Assembly: GCA_030425385.1 (NCBI GenBank)
Contig: JAUIAH010000006.1
Location: 62,001-126,000 of the forward strand
Direction of reading: 5' to 3'
From: Verrucomicrobiia bacterium
GTDB lineage: Bacteria > Verrucomicrobiota > Verrucomicrobiia > Verrucomicrobiales > DEV007
DNA length: 64,000 nt
The position numbers and the translations under genes are program-made. This document shows positions 17,478 through 26,367 of this stretch, piece after piece (within the stretch, counting starts at the first letter, position 1; each line of letters begins with the position of its first letter). The notes beneath the pieces were generated by a model. The model saw only the letters and a list, made by a program, of their open reading frames with translations. It ran no database searches and had not been told where the DNA came from.

Positions 17478-18401
17478 ATGGGTGCCCCGCACGGATTTCA
17501 TGACCTGGTTCTGCCCGAAGATCAGGCTTCCCTAGCAGACCTCGAATTCGTCGCTACCCAGATTGTCGACGGGTTCATGGCGGGGGGACATCGTTCCAAG
17601 ATGAAGGGGGGCTGCACGGACTTCGCGGAGCACCGCGCCTATAGCCCTGGCGACGAGGTGCGTTTGCTAGACTGGCGCGTCTATGCCAAGAGTGATCGCT
17701 ACTACATCAAGCAGTTTGATGAAGAAACCAACCTCAATGCCATCCTCGTGCTCGACACCAGCGGATCGATGGGGTTTCGGTTAGACAATCCCTCGAAGTT
17801 TGCTTATGGTCGAGCTGCCTGTGCCGTGCTCGCAAGGCTTTTGTTAGGGCAGCGTGACCCTGTCGGCCTCGCCATCTCGCACCTTGCCGAGCCCACATAC
17901 ATTCCTCCGCGTTCCACGGCGACCCACTTTCATCTCTTCCTCAACCACCTTAGTAAGGCCACCGCCAGCGGACCGACCAATCTCGTGCCCACCTTGGATG
18001 AAATGGTGCGGCGTGTACGGCATCGCGGTGTCTTTCTCCTCTTCACGGATGCCTTTGTCGATGTTCCTGCCTTGGAGCAGAAATTGCGCGTGATCCGGGG
18101 GAGGGGGCATCAGGTCGTGCTCTTCCACATCATGGCCCCTGAAGAGCTTGACTTCGCTTTCTCGGCGAGCTCACGATTTCAATGCCTTGAAGTCAACGAC
18201 TACCATCTTGACCTGGATCCGGTAGTGGTTAGAGATCAGTATCTGTCAGGATTGCAGACTTACCTCGATCAACTCAAGGCTGCTTGCATCGGCTGCGGGT
18301 GTGATTACTTGCCGTTGACCACTCATGAGCCCTTAGGGGAAACGTTAGCCAATTATTTGCGCAAACGTTCCCGTCAATCCAACTTTGTGCGTACGCGGTG
18401 A
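17478..18401 (+). CDS. DUF58 / VWA-like protein, MoxR partner
   Basis: The protein has 307 residues. The DUF58 signature is clear: HRAYSPGDEVRLLDWRVYAK around residue 54, then SDRYYIKQFDEE. A MIDAS-type metal site, DTSGSMG, follows near residue 92. A GGTGGAGATAGG stretch just upstream of the ATG is a plausible ribosome binding site. Its stop codon overlaps the next start by four bases, so the two genes are translationally coupled. Soluble DUF58 proteins typically pair with MoxR. The bound client is unknown. Confidence 0.93.
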   Translation: MGAPHGFHDLVLPEDQASLADLEFVATQIVDGFMAGGHRSKMKGGCTDFAEHRAYSPGDEVRLLDWRVYAKSDRYYIKQFDEETNLNAILVLDTSGSMGFRLDNPSKFAYGRAACAVLARLLLGQRDPVGLAISHLAEPTYIPPRSTATHFHLFLNHLSKATASGPTNLVPTLDEMVRRVRHRGVFLLFTDAFVDVPALEQKLRVIRGRGHQVVLFHIMAPEELDFAFSASSRFQCLEVNDYHLDLDPVVVRDQYLSGLQTYLDQLKAACIGCGCDYLPLTTHEPLGETLANYLRKRSRQSNFVRTR

Positions 18402-20608
18402 ACTTTCTTAACACCGTCTTTCTGTATGGGCTCCCCTTGATGGCCTTGCCGGTGGTGGTGCATTTGCTCGCCAGGCGACGCCGAAAGGTGATCCCTTGGG
18501 GAGCGATGCAGTTTCTAGCTCAAGCCAATCCCAAGGCGCGTCGGAGCTGGCGATTGAAAGACTTGTTCCTCTTGCTATTGCGGATTCTCGTCATCGCTTG
18601 CTTCGTGTTCGCTTTGGCCCGGCCGCTTGTCCCTGCGGCTTGGTTAGGGGGGCATGACACCCGCGATCTCATCGTGGTGATGGACCATTCCATGTCCACT
18701 CAATGGGACTTTGGAGGCGAGACCGTGCATGAGCGTCAAGTGGAATTGTTAGATGAACTTCTGGCGGAGTATGAAGAGACTGACTATATCCGCTGTCTTC
18801 AGGTGAAGGAGGCGGCGGCATGGCTCACGGAGGCCCCATTGAAAGCCAATCCAGAAACCAAAGCACGTGTGCGAGAGCACCTCACCGTGACACAAGGCCC
18901 CAACTGGACTCATAGTGATCACCTGGCCGCATTGGAAATGGCGTGGACGGCTGATCCAGCGACTCCTAACGCAGTTAGACAAGTTGTGCTCATCACGGAT
19001 GGGCAGCGAGAGGGATGGGATCTTGAACAGACAGCGCGCTGGCGTGCGATCTCGGAAAGGGTAGAGGCCTTCCCGTCTGGCAGCGAGTTGCGGGTGCTTC
19101 GTGTTCCCTGGGATGACGGAGAAACTCGCGATAATCTTACGGTGACGGCTCTCAGAGCGGGGCGCGAAGTGGTTGCGTTGGGAGAGCCCGTGGCCTTGCG
19201 CGCAACCATCCAGCATTTCGGTGAGACGGCGAGTTCATCCCGCGTCGTGCGATGGCATTTAGGCGATGAGATGTTAGGCATGGCGACTGTGCCTCCGCTC
19301 TCTCCCGGGGCCTCGACAACGGTGGCGTTGGAGCATCCAATCGATTCGGTGGGTCGTCATCGTTTCCGAGTGACCTTGGAGAGTGGTGATGGGCTGGCAA
19401 TCGATGACCAAGGAGAGGTCTTGGTCCAAGTAGCTCAGGGGCTTCCGGTCTTGGTCGTCGCGAGCGTGCGAGATCAGGACCGCGCCACCCGTTACCTTCA
19501 GGCTGCCTTGGGCTCCTTCGAGGAGGCCCACGAAGGGGTGTTTCATGGCACCATGATAGCTCCCGATGAGCTCGCAGGCATCCGTTTGGCCGACTATCGA
19601 GCGATCATCATCACGCAGGTTGCTGCGTCGATGTTAGGGTCTATGGGTGAGTTGGAGACTTTTGTGAGAGAGGGTGGGGGATTGTGGCTCGCTCCAGGCC
19701 CAGAAACTGAAGTGAATCTCTTCAACGCGCTCTTTCGCACAACAGCCGCTCTTGCCCCAGCATCTCTGGCTCAGGGGCCGCCCATTGAGCAGGCTTCTGA
19801 ACCAGAGTGGGTTTCGCCTCCCATCCAACAGCATCCAGCCACCATCCTGTTAGCGGATACCGAGCGCTTGGACCTCGACGAGTTGCAACTGCGGCGGCAC
19901 CACTCCTTTCAGAAACCGCTTCCCGGAGATCTCTCCGTCCTCCTTCGAACGCACGAAGGTGAGCCATTAGTCGTGGAACGAGCGATTGAGAAAGGGCGGG
20001 TGATCACGCAAGGGTTCCCGTTGGGTCAATCATGGTCGAACCTACCCGCCCTGCAAATCTATGTGGCTCTGGTCTACGAGTGGCTCTGGTACCTGGCCGA
20101 GCCTGGTTTGCCCCGATTGAATCTCGGCCGTCGCGAATCTTATGAATGGCAGGTCGATCACCGGCCTCCAATCGAGAGCGCGGTCGAGCAGACGCCCGAT
20201 GGGAGGGAGAGAGCGTTGACGCTCCTGGACACAGGGATCCATCACCGCTCAGTGCGTATGTCAGGGCCGTTGCAACCAGGGCATCACTTGGTGACGGTTT
20301 CTCAAGGAGGGGAAATGGTGCGCACTACCGAGTTTCTGGTTGCCCGCGAACCTGCCGAGTCTAACCTTGCGCAAATACAGGGGGATACGGAAGATCAGCT
20401 CCGATCTTTCGGAATCACCTTCGACCAAGAAGAAGCGCGTTCTAGGCGCAATCAGCCCGACGGAGAGACGCGCCAGGAGTCTCTTTGGTTCTGGCTGCTC
20501 ATGGGAATGCTTGTCTTTCTGATAGGAGAATCGGCATTGGCAAGCTCCATCGCTCGTCATCGCCAACTAACCAAACAAGGCGTCCGCCACACGCCGATCA
20601 CTCGCTGA
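18398..20608 (+). CDS. BatA-type N-terminal membrane protein with VWA domain
   Basis: The protein has 736 residues and starts at GTG 18398, overlapping the DUF58 stop. The N-terminus is a classic BatA membrane domain: a hydrophobic hairpin around GLPLMALPVVVHLLARRRR, then a second segment LLLLRILVIACFVFALARP. A VWA-like domain with MIDAS DHSMS follows (about residue 93). A long extracytoplasmic region with a glutamine-amidotransferase-like fold is possible in the middle, and a C-terminal membrane segment lies near residue 700. The protein is inferred to sit in the cytoplasmic membrane with its VWA domain exposed. Such proteins belong to MoxR/Bat stress-tolerance clusters, but the physiological role in this lineage is not established. 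Confidence 0.88.
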   Translation: MNFLNTVFLYGLPLMALPVVVHLLARRRRKVIPWGAMQFLAQANPKARRSWRLKDLFLLLLRILVIACFVFALARPLVPAAWLGGHDTRDLIVVMDHSMSTQWDFGGETVHERQVELLDELLAEYEETDYIRCLQVKEAAAWLTEAPLKANPETKARVREHLTVTQGPNWTHSDHLAALEMAWTADPATPNAVRQVVLITDGQREGWDLEQTARWRAISERVEAFPSGSELRVLRVPWDDGETRDNLTVTALRAGREVVALGEPVALRATIQHFGETASSSRVVRWHLGDEMLGMATVPPLSPGASTTVALEHPIDSVGRHRFRVTLESGDGLAIDDQGEVLVQVAQGLPVLVVASVRDQDRATRYLQAALGSFEEAHEGVFHGTMIAPDELAGIRLADYRAIIITQVAASMLGSMGELETFVREGGGLWLAPGPETEVNLFNALFRTTAALAPASLAQGPPIEQASEPEWVSPPIQQHPATILLADTERLDLDELQLRRHHSFQKPLPGDLSVLLRTHEGEPLVVERAIEKGRVITQGFPLGQSWSNLPALQIYVALVYEWLWYLAEPGLPRLNLGRRESYEWQVDHRPPIESAVEQTPDGRERALTLLDTGIHHRSVRMSGPLQPGHHLVTVSQGGEMVRTTEFLVAREPAESNLAQIQGDTEDQLRSFGITFDQEEARSRRNQPDGETRQESLWFWLLMGMLVFLIGESALASSIARHRQLTKQGVRHTPITR

Positions 20609-20614
20609 AACCCA

Positions 20615-23308
20615 ATGCCTGAAGCCTGGATAGAGACGATTCCTCAATTTGCCTGGGAAGGGCGGCTTGGCGGAATGACGCTTTGCCTGTTGGGGGTGGG
20701 CTCTGCCCTGATTCTGGCGTTCTTCGCCTGGCGCGAATCGCGGCTGGTGAGCAAGCCCGCACGCGTGTGGATGCTCTTCGGACTGCGGCTGGCAACGTTG
20801 ACCATTCTCCTGCTCGCTCTCGCCGAGCCTACCGATATCCTCACACAACGACAACATCAACCGCGCACGGTAGGGGTGTTCCTTGATGCCAGTGCAAGCA
20901 TGGGTCTCGTGGATCCCGGAGATGGCTCCGGCGATCGGCAGCGCTGGAACGAGGCGCTGGGGGACGATGCTTCTCCTCGCAAGATCTTGGATGAAGCTCA
21001 TGGAGCCCTAGCTGCTGCGGCGAGGCAAGTGACCACATCACCTGAAGCAACTCGGGATGCCCTAGCACAAGCCACGAGCCATCTGGAGAGCGGGTGTGGC
21101 GGGCTTTCTGGTCATGAACGTGTCACAGAGTTGGAGGGCCTGCTCTCAAGCATGAATGCATCCCTCCTACCGTCCGTCGAGAACTTGCCGCTCGCGGCCG
21201 TCAAGACGGCAACCGAGAAAGAACAGATCCGCGCGGTCCAGCAAGAGCTGACAACAACCGCGGACGCCTTGAGGCGCTGGATCGATGAAGACTATGAACG
21301 CGCGGAGACGGCCGCAACGAGCAAGCAGACTGCCTCACGGCTCAGCAAAGCGATTGCTTGGCTAGAGCAAGCAGAGGCTGATTGGCTGCAAACGATGGGA
21401 TCGACTGTTCAGTTAGAACGTTATGCATTCGATCGTGATGCGTATGCGATTGGTAGGCGGGGATGGAATGGGATCGGATCGGAGCAGATTGATCCTCATC
21501 AAGGCACGGATCAATCCGCCTGGATCAGGGAGATCGCGAAGCGACGAGCCGAGCGCCACCTCGACGCTGCCATTGTTCTCACGGATGGCGTGCACAATAC
21601 CGGTGAATCGCCACGCGATCTGGCACAAGGGATCCAGCAGGTGGCGACGGCGTTGGTTCCGTTAGGAGACACGCGCCTCCGCCGCGATGTGTTTCTTCAC
21701 CACGTGAAGGCACCGACCTCGGTCATGCGGAAAGACACGCTTGTCATTGAAGCTATTGTCAGTGCTCATGCCTGCGAGGGAGAGAAGCTGATCGTGGACC
21801 TGCAAACGGCTGACGGCGAGACTCTCGATCAAGAAACCTTCACCATCACGCAGCGGATGGAGGATCACCGCGTGGCGCTCCGTTGGAAGGCAATGGAAAT
21901 TGGAGCGCATGCGCTTAGGCTCCGTGTGCGCGCGGTCCCTGATGAATTCACGGAGGCGAACAATGAGGACACGCTCAAGGTGCAAGTCATCGATGACGAA
22001 TTGAGGATTCTGCTAGCTGATCGCTTGCCTCGGTGGGAGTTTCGCTATTTGAAGTCGATCTTAGCTCGAGATCCACGTGTGCGTTCTCATCCTGTGCTCT
22101 TTCACCCCAATCATACCTACTCGGGACGCCAAGGGGAAATCAGTGTCGCCCCTTCGTTGCCCGAGACGCTTGACGAGTGGAATCGCTTCCGCGTGGCTGT
22201 GTTAGGTGATTTGTCGACACGAGAACTTCCTGTCGAAACGCAAGAGAATCTACGTCAATGGGTCGTGGAGGCAGGCGGAAATCTGGTCCTCATCGCTGGC
22301 GACTCCATGCCATCTCAGTTTCTTCAGGCACCACTTGCCGAACTCTTGCCCGTCGAGAGCCGCAGAGCTCCCATTTCCCAGGGAGGTTACGGTCTTTCGG
22401 TGACGATTGAGGGCGCCACGTCGCCGCCGGTTCTGGTCGCTGATGATGACATTCAAAGCGCTACTGTTTGGGAAAGTGTCAGTCGAAAGTTGCCTGTCTA
22501 TGATCTCTCGCCTCACGCGATTGCCAAACCCACCGCCCGTGTCTTGATCGAGGCGCACGCTCTCGAGAAGGCGGCACCCAGTCTGGCCTTCCTTTCGTGG
22601 CACTACGTTGGCAAAGGGAGAGTCATCTACTTGTCCGCACCGGTCGCCTATCAATTGCGCTACCGCAAAGGCGACGAGTATCACTACCGCTTCTGGGGAC
22701 AGCTCTTTCGATGGGCCATGGCCCGCGATCTTGCAGGAGGATCGCGCACGGTACGCCTTCACACAGATAAGACGCGCTATCCCTTTGGATCCGAGGTTTC
22801 GGTGCGATTGCAAATGAGTGAACTGAATGGCTTGCCCTGCTCTCAGGCAGATCCCCAACTGATGGTTCATGCCGATGGAGAGTTGGTGCAGACCGTGTCT
22901 TTTCGGGCAGAATCAGGAACGCCTGGAAGCTATCAAGCAACCCTCACCGATTTGCCGTCGGGCAAGATTCGCTTGCAAGCGAGTGGAAGGGAGCTCGATC
23001 GGCTCTTGCTTGAAGAGAGGTTTGAGGAGGCGATCACGCATGAATGCATCATCGATCCTCATGATTCCGCAGAACTCAGAGTACCGCTTGCAGATACCGC
23101 GCTATTGAGCAATCTAGCAGATGCCTCAGGTGGTGTCGTGACGTCTCCTTCGAGTGTGCGCGCATTCTTAGAGAATTTGGATCTTTCTCCCATCACCTCA
23201 GAGACCGTGAGTCGGGAGCCCCTTTGGAACCGGTGGTGGGTGTTGTGTCTGCTGTTGGCGCTCTTGCTGACAGAATGGGTTGGCCGCAAGCTCCTGGGTC
23301 TGGTATGA
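20615..23308 (+). CDS. Second large VWA-type membrane protein of the MoxR cluster
   Basis: The protein has 897 residues and begins 6 bases after the preceding gene. Two N-terminal membrane segments (about residues 25-45 and 55-75) are followed by a VWA-like site with MIDAS DASASMG (about residue 90), where a helical insert replaces the compact VWA core. A middle segment begins LLADRLPRWEFRYLKSIL (about 467) and resembles the amidotransferase-like portion seen in other paired VWA proteins. The chain ends in a hydrophobic stretch LCLLLALLLTEWVGRK. It looks like an ancient paralogue of the gene before it, and the two may form a membrane complex. The function is not known. Confidence 0.85.
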   Translation: MPEAWIETIPQFAWEGRLGGMTLCLLGVGSALILAFFAWRESRLVSKPARVWMLFGLRLATLTILLLALAEPTDILTQRQHQPRTVGVFLDASASMGLVDPGDGSGDRQRWNEALGDDASPRKILDEAHGALAAAARQVTTSPEATRDALAQATSHLESGCGGLSGHERVTELEGLLSSMNASLLPSVENLPLAAVKTATEKEQIRAVQQELTTTADALRRWIDEDYERAETAATSKQTASRLSKAIAWLEQAEADWLQTMGSTVQLERYAFDRDAYAIGRRGWNGIGSEQIDPHQGTDQSAWIREIAKRRAERHLDAAIVLTDGVHNTGESPRDLAQGIQQVATALVPLGDTRLRRDVFLHHVKAPTSVMRKDTLVIEAIVSAHACEGEKLIVDLQTADGETLDQETFTITQRMEDHRVALRWKAMEIGAHALRLRVRAVPDEFTEANNEDTLKVQVIDDELRILLADRLPRWEFRYLKSILARDPRVRSHPVLFHPNHTYSGRQGEISVAPSLPETLDEWNRFRVAVLGDLSTRELPVETQENLRQWVVEAGGNLVLIAGDSMPSQFLQAPLAELLPVESRRAPISQGGYGLSVTIEGATSPPVLVADDDIQSATVWESVSRKLPVYDLSPHAIAKPTARVLIEAHALEKAAPSLAFLSWHYVGKGRVIYLSAPVAYQLRYRKGDEYHYRFWGQLFRWAMARDLAGGSRTVRLHTDKTRYPFGSEVSVRLQMSELNGLPCSQADPQLMVHADGELVQTVSFRAESGTPGSYQATLTDLPSGKIRLQASGRELDRLLLEERFEEAITHECIIDPHDSAELRVPLADTALLSNLADASGGVVTSPSSVRAFLENLDLSPITSETVSREPLWNRWWVLCLLLALLLTEWVGRKLLGLV

Positions 23309-23351
23309 AAAAGGGTTCTGCAAACTGAATTTCCTCACAAAAGCCACGATC

Positions 23352-26060
23352 ATGAACTCTTCATTGCCTTCTGTTCGCAAGATGCCGACGTCGATCTTGC
23401 AGAAGTTGCAAAGCGTCCACCAGGCGGAAAGGCGCGTCCGATTCGTGACGGGAATGGTGAAAGTGATCGCATTGGCGGTGGTGGCCATGGTCCTGGCCAT
23501 GCTTCTCGACGCCACGCTTGTCCTCTTCTCGCCGTCCGCGCGTTGGGGGCTCACCTTGGCCACGATCATCGGTGTCCTGCTAGCGCTTATTCTTTGGGGA
23601 ATTCGACCGATTCTCAAACGCATGCAAATCGCATCCACGGCGCGGGCTGTCGATGATGCTGTACCCGGTCTCGAAGAGCGCTGGTCCACGGTGACAGGGC
23701 TCACTCAGAGCCGCGATGCGGACGAAATGCTAGGATCTCCGGACCTCATCGCCAAAGTGTGTGGCGAGGCAGAGGACCTTGTGCCCAAGGTGGAAGCGCA
23801 GAAGGTGGTCGCCCGCGGACACCTCCGCACGGCGGCCTTGGCGCTTGGTGGGATTCTCCTGGCCAGTTCCCTTCTCTTCCTTTGGGACAGTGAGAGGACC
23901 TGGATCTTGCTCAAACGGTTCTTTGCGCCGGGCTCCAGCATCAGTCTCGCGCAAGTCACGGCGACGCGTGGGGATTTCGCCACGCCGCGTGATGAACCCG
24001 TCACCCTCTCCGCAACCGCCTCAGGACGCTGGGAAGGCAAGGGAACACTCTGGATTGAGGAAGAAGGTGGAATCATGGAGACGGTTTCGCTCACGCCCAC
24101 CTCCGGCGGTGAACTCACTTACAAAGTGCCCAAGGCGAGGAAGGACTTTCGCTATCGCTTTCGCATCGCGGATGGCCAAACGCCCTGGCACCAAGTGCGC
24201 GCACTCACTCGGCCCCGATTGACCTATGTGGGAATCCGAGTGCTCCCTCCGAGCTACACACAATTGCCAGAAGTTGTTGAATCGAGTCTTCCAAGACAAA
24301 TCAGTGCCATCGCCGGAAGCACCTATGAATTGCGATTTGAGGCCAATAGCTCGTTGGCGTATGCGCAACTCACCTTTGCACATGGTGCCAAAGTGCCCGT
24401 ATCACCAGCGGACGAAGGGGGCTACCTTTACCGCACGACCCTATCAGAGACCATTCACTTCGAAGTGCATCTGCGCGATCACCATGGGCTCGCCAATCAT
24501 CAACCGCCACGCACGTCGGTCCACGTCTACCAAGATCTCCCACCGGAAGTGACCCTCACAGAACCCGAAGGACGTCCGGATGGAGACAAAGTCTATCAAG
24601 GGAACGAAACGATCACCGTGCCGTTTGAGGCCAAAGACGACTTTGGCATCGCTTCAGCAGAAGTGCTCGTGCACCAGACACCACCGGGAGGGGAGCCACA
24701 ACTGGTGGAGCGAATTCCCGTCGACTTGGGTGATCAGGAGAATGCCACCCAGATCCAAGCAGAAGGAGAGATCAATCTCGAATCGCTCGATCTCAGTCAA
24801 GGGGGGGCGCTGACTTACACGGTGCAAGTCACGGACAATCGTGAGCTACAGCAAAGCGCTTCTGGAGAAGCCATGCCGTCTGAAACGACGCCTCAAAACC
24901 CGCCTGAGGAGACCCCACCGCCTCCCAGTCAGCCTAATCAAGCACCTCCACAAGAGGACGAGCAACCCGAAGGGACGAACGAAGCACCCGGCACTAACGA
25001 GGATCAACCGGGAGAAGAAGAATCTCGAGGAGATCAAAGAGAGGACTCGCAGAATAGGAGTGAATCACTTGGTGAGAGCGACCAACCACAGGGTCAGGGT
25101 GACCAACCACAAGGTCAGGGTGAACAACCACAAGGTCAGGGTGACCAACCACAAGGCCAGGGTGGACAACCGCAAGGCGCAGGTGAACAACCGCAAGGCG
25201 CAGGTGAACAACCGCAAGGCGCAGGTGAACAACCGCAAGGCGCAGGTGAACAACCGCAAGGCGCAGGTGAACAACCACAAGGTCAGGGTGAACAACCACA
25301 AGGTCAGGGTGAACAACCACAGGGTCAGGAATCCTCTTTGGCGACCAATGAGGTCGGGGAAGATTCGAGTCAAATGTCAGGGATGGAGGGGATCAGCGGC
25401 CAAACCATGTCGCCTCCGCAATCCATTCCGTTAGAAGGTCAGGGCCAAGGTGAGGGTGAGGGTCAGGGCCAAGGTGAAGGTCAGGGCCAAGGTGAAGGCC
25501 AAGGCCAGGGCCAAGGTGAAGGTCAGGGCCAAGGTGAAGGTCAGGGCCAAGGTGAAGGTGAAGGCCAGGGTGAAGGTGAAGGCCAGGGTGAAGGCCAAGG
25601 TGAAGGTGAAGGCCAGGGTGAAGGCCAAGGTGAAGGTGAAGGCCAAGGCCAGGGTGAAGGCCAAGGCCAGGGTGAAGGCCAAGGCCAGGGTGAAGGCCAA
25701 GGTGAAGGTGAAGGCCAAGGCCAGGGTGAAGGCCAAGGCCAGGGTGAAGGCCAAGGCCAGGGTGAAGGCCAAGGCCAGGGTGAAGGCCAAGGCCAAGGCC
25801 AGGGTTCCCGACCCGGGCGAGGCGGTGGCGGCGGCTCTCGTGGTGGTGAGCCCACCCCTCTACCAGAGACGCTTCGAGAGGGTGAAGCACGTCCTCAGCT
25901 CGGCGACCCTGACAAAGCCACTTCCACCGACGATTGGAACACCGTTCCCTCCGAGTTGAAGGATGACTTGTTACAGAAGCGTGGCGTGACGCCACCTGAA
26001 CGCTATCGCAAGGCGATCCAGGATTACTTCGAACGGATTGGATCTGGAGATCCAAATTGA
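23352..26060 (+). CDS. DUF4175-like membrane protein with very long Gly/Gln/Glu low-complexity tract
   Basis: The protein has 902 residues from ATG 23352. The frame is open further upstream, but the earlier stretch overlaps the previous gene and lacks membrane character. Three hydrophobic segments occur near residues 37-58, 63-85 and 155-175. A large beta-rich region follows, then a Pro/Glu-rich linker and two repeat tracts: twelve 7-residue GEQPQG(Q/A) units (about 576-659) and a (GQGE)-type tract of about 124 residues (about 695-818). A basic, Arg/Gly-rich patch precedes a short conserved-looking C-terminus (WNTVPSELKDDLLQ, ending in DYFERIGSGDPN). The order MoxR, DUF58, VWA, VWA, DUF4175-like recurs in PVC and related bacteria from general knowledge. 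The tract could be an extended extracytoplasmic spacer. Confidence 0.82.
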   Translation: MNSSLPSVRKMPTSILQKLQSVHQAERRVRFVTGMVKVIALAVVAMVLAMLLDATLVLFSPSARWGLTLATIIGVLLALILWGIRPILKRMQIASTARAVDDAVPGLEERWSTVTGLTQSRDADEMLGSPDLIAKVCGEAEDLVPKVEAQKVVARGHLRTAALALGGILLASSLLFLWDSERTWILLKRFFAPGSSISLAQVTATRGDFATPRDEPVTLSATASGRWEGKGTLWIEEEGGIMETVSLTPTSGGELTYKVPKARKDFRYRFRIADGQTPWHQVRALTRPRLTYVGIRVLPPSYTQLPEVVESSLPRQISAIAGSTYELRFEANSSLAYAQLTFAHGAKVPVSPADEGGYLYRTTLSETIHFEVHLRDHHGLANHQPPRTSVHVYQDLPPEVTLTEPEGRPDGDKVYQGNETITVPFEAKDDFGIASAEVLVHQTPPGGEPQLVERIPVDLGDQENATQIQAEGEINLESLDLSQGGALTYTVQVTDNRELQQSASGEAMPSETTPQNPPEETPPPPSQPNQAPPQEDEQPEGTNEAPGTNEDQPGEEESRGDQREDSQNRSESLGESDQPQGQGDQPQGQGEQPQGQGDQPQGQGGQPQGAGEQPQGAGEQPQGAGEQPQGAGEQPQGAGEQPQGQGEQPQGQGEQPQGQESSLATNEVGEDSSQMSGMEGISGQTMSPPQSIPLEGQGQGEGEGQGQGEGQGQGEGQGQGQGEGQGQGEGQGQGEGEGQGEGEGQGEGQGEGEGQGEGQGEGEGQGQGEGQGQGEGQGQGEGQGEGEGQGQGEGQGQGEGQGQGEGQGQGEGQGQGQGSRPGRGGGGGSRGGEPTPLPETLREGEARPQLGDPDKATSTDDWNTVPSELKDDLLQKRGVTPPERYRKAIQDYFERIGSGDPN
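25077..25328 (+). repeat. Twelve 21-bp tandem repeats (7-residue unit GEQPQGQ)
   Basis: Twelve consecutive 21-bp units encode GEQPQGQ, GEQPQGA or close variants. Five adjacent units share the A-ending form with almost identical DNA, which points to recent slippage or unequal exchange inside the array. Length variation between strains is expected. Confidence 0.92.
25434..25805 (+). repeat. Hexanucleotide-based GQGE repeat tract
   Basis: This tract is built almost only from the hexamers GGTGAA, GGCCAA and GGCCAG, giving Gly-Glu and Gly-Gln dipeptides. Because no hexamer makes a stop in most registers, other frames on both strands are also open here: Lys/Arg/Val/Ala on the plus strand, Leu/Ala/Phe/Thr and Pro/Trp/Ser on the minus strand. 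Those frames are by-products of composition and not separate genes. Confidence 0.92.
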
Positions 26061-26367
26061 CCAGCTCTAGCAAAGATCTGCCGTCATGAACCCGTGGCCC
26101 GGTAGCAGCCATGTACGCCGCTGCCGCAGATTCCAGGAAATGCCTATCAATCTATCTGTGTTCATCTGCGAAATCTGTGGTCAACCTTTGGTGAGCCACA
26201 GATCTCACAGTAGGAAAGCACGGATGACAAACGGATTGGATCTCATCACACAATGGTAGTCTTTCTTGCTCTCTTGCCATGCGCACGATCAACATGCTTG
26301 AGGAAAGGGTTGATCTCATCTCCTGCGTTCGGCATGCTGGCCTTCCTCAACAATCATCCATCCATCC
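26061..26367. other. Gene-free interval after the MoxR cluster, with a possible dispersed repeat
   Basis: These 307 bases contain no credible gene. Bases 26140-26220 hold phrases such as ATCTGTGTTCATCTGCGAAA and CTGTGGTCAACC, followed by CCACAGATCTCACAG. They resemble a short intergenic sequence I associate with many bacterial genomes. This is recognition from memory, not a search. The promoter for the downstream Tat oxidoreductase should lie near the right end. Confidence 0.35.

Noticed and set aside
25077-25805. CRISPR array
   Set aside because: The repeats are contiguous, without spacers, and lie in frame inside a membrane-protein gene.
25393-26112. 239-residue minus-strand ORF of Leu/Gly/His repeats
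   Set aside because: It exists only because the hexamer repeat has no stops in that register.
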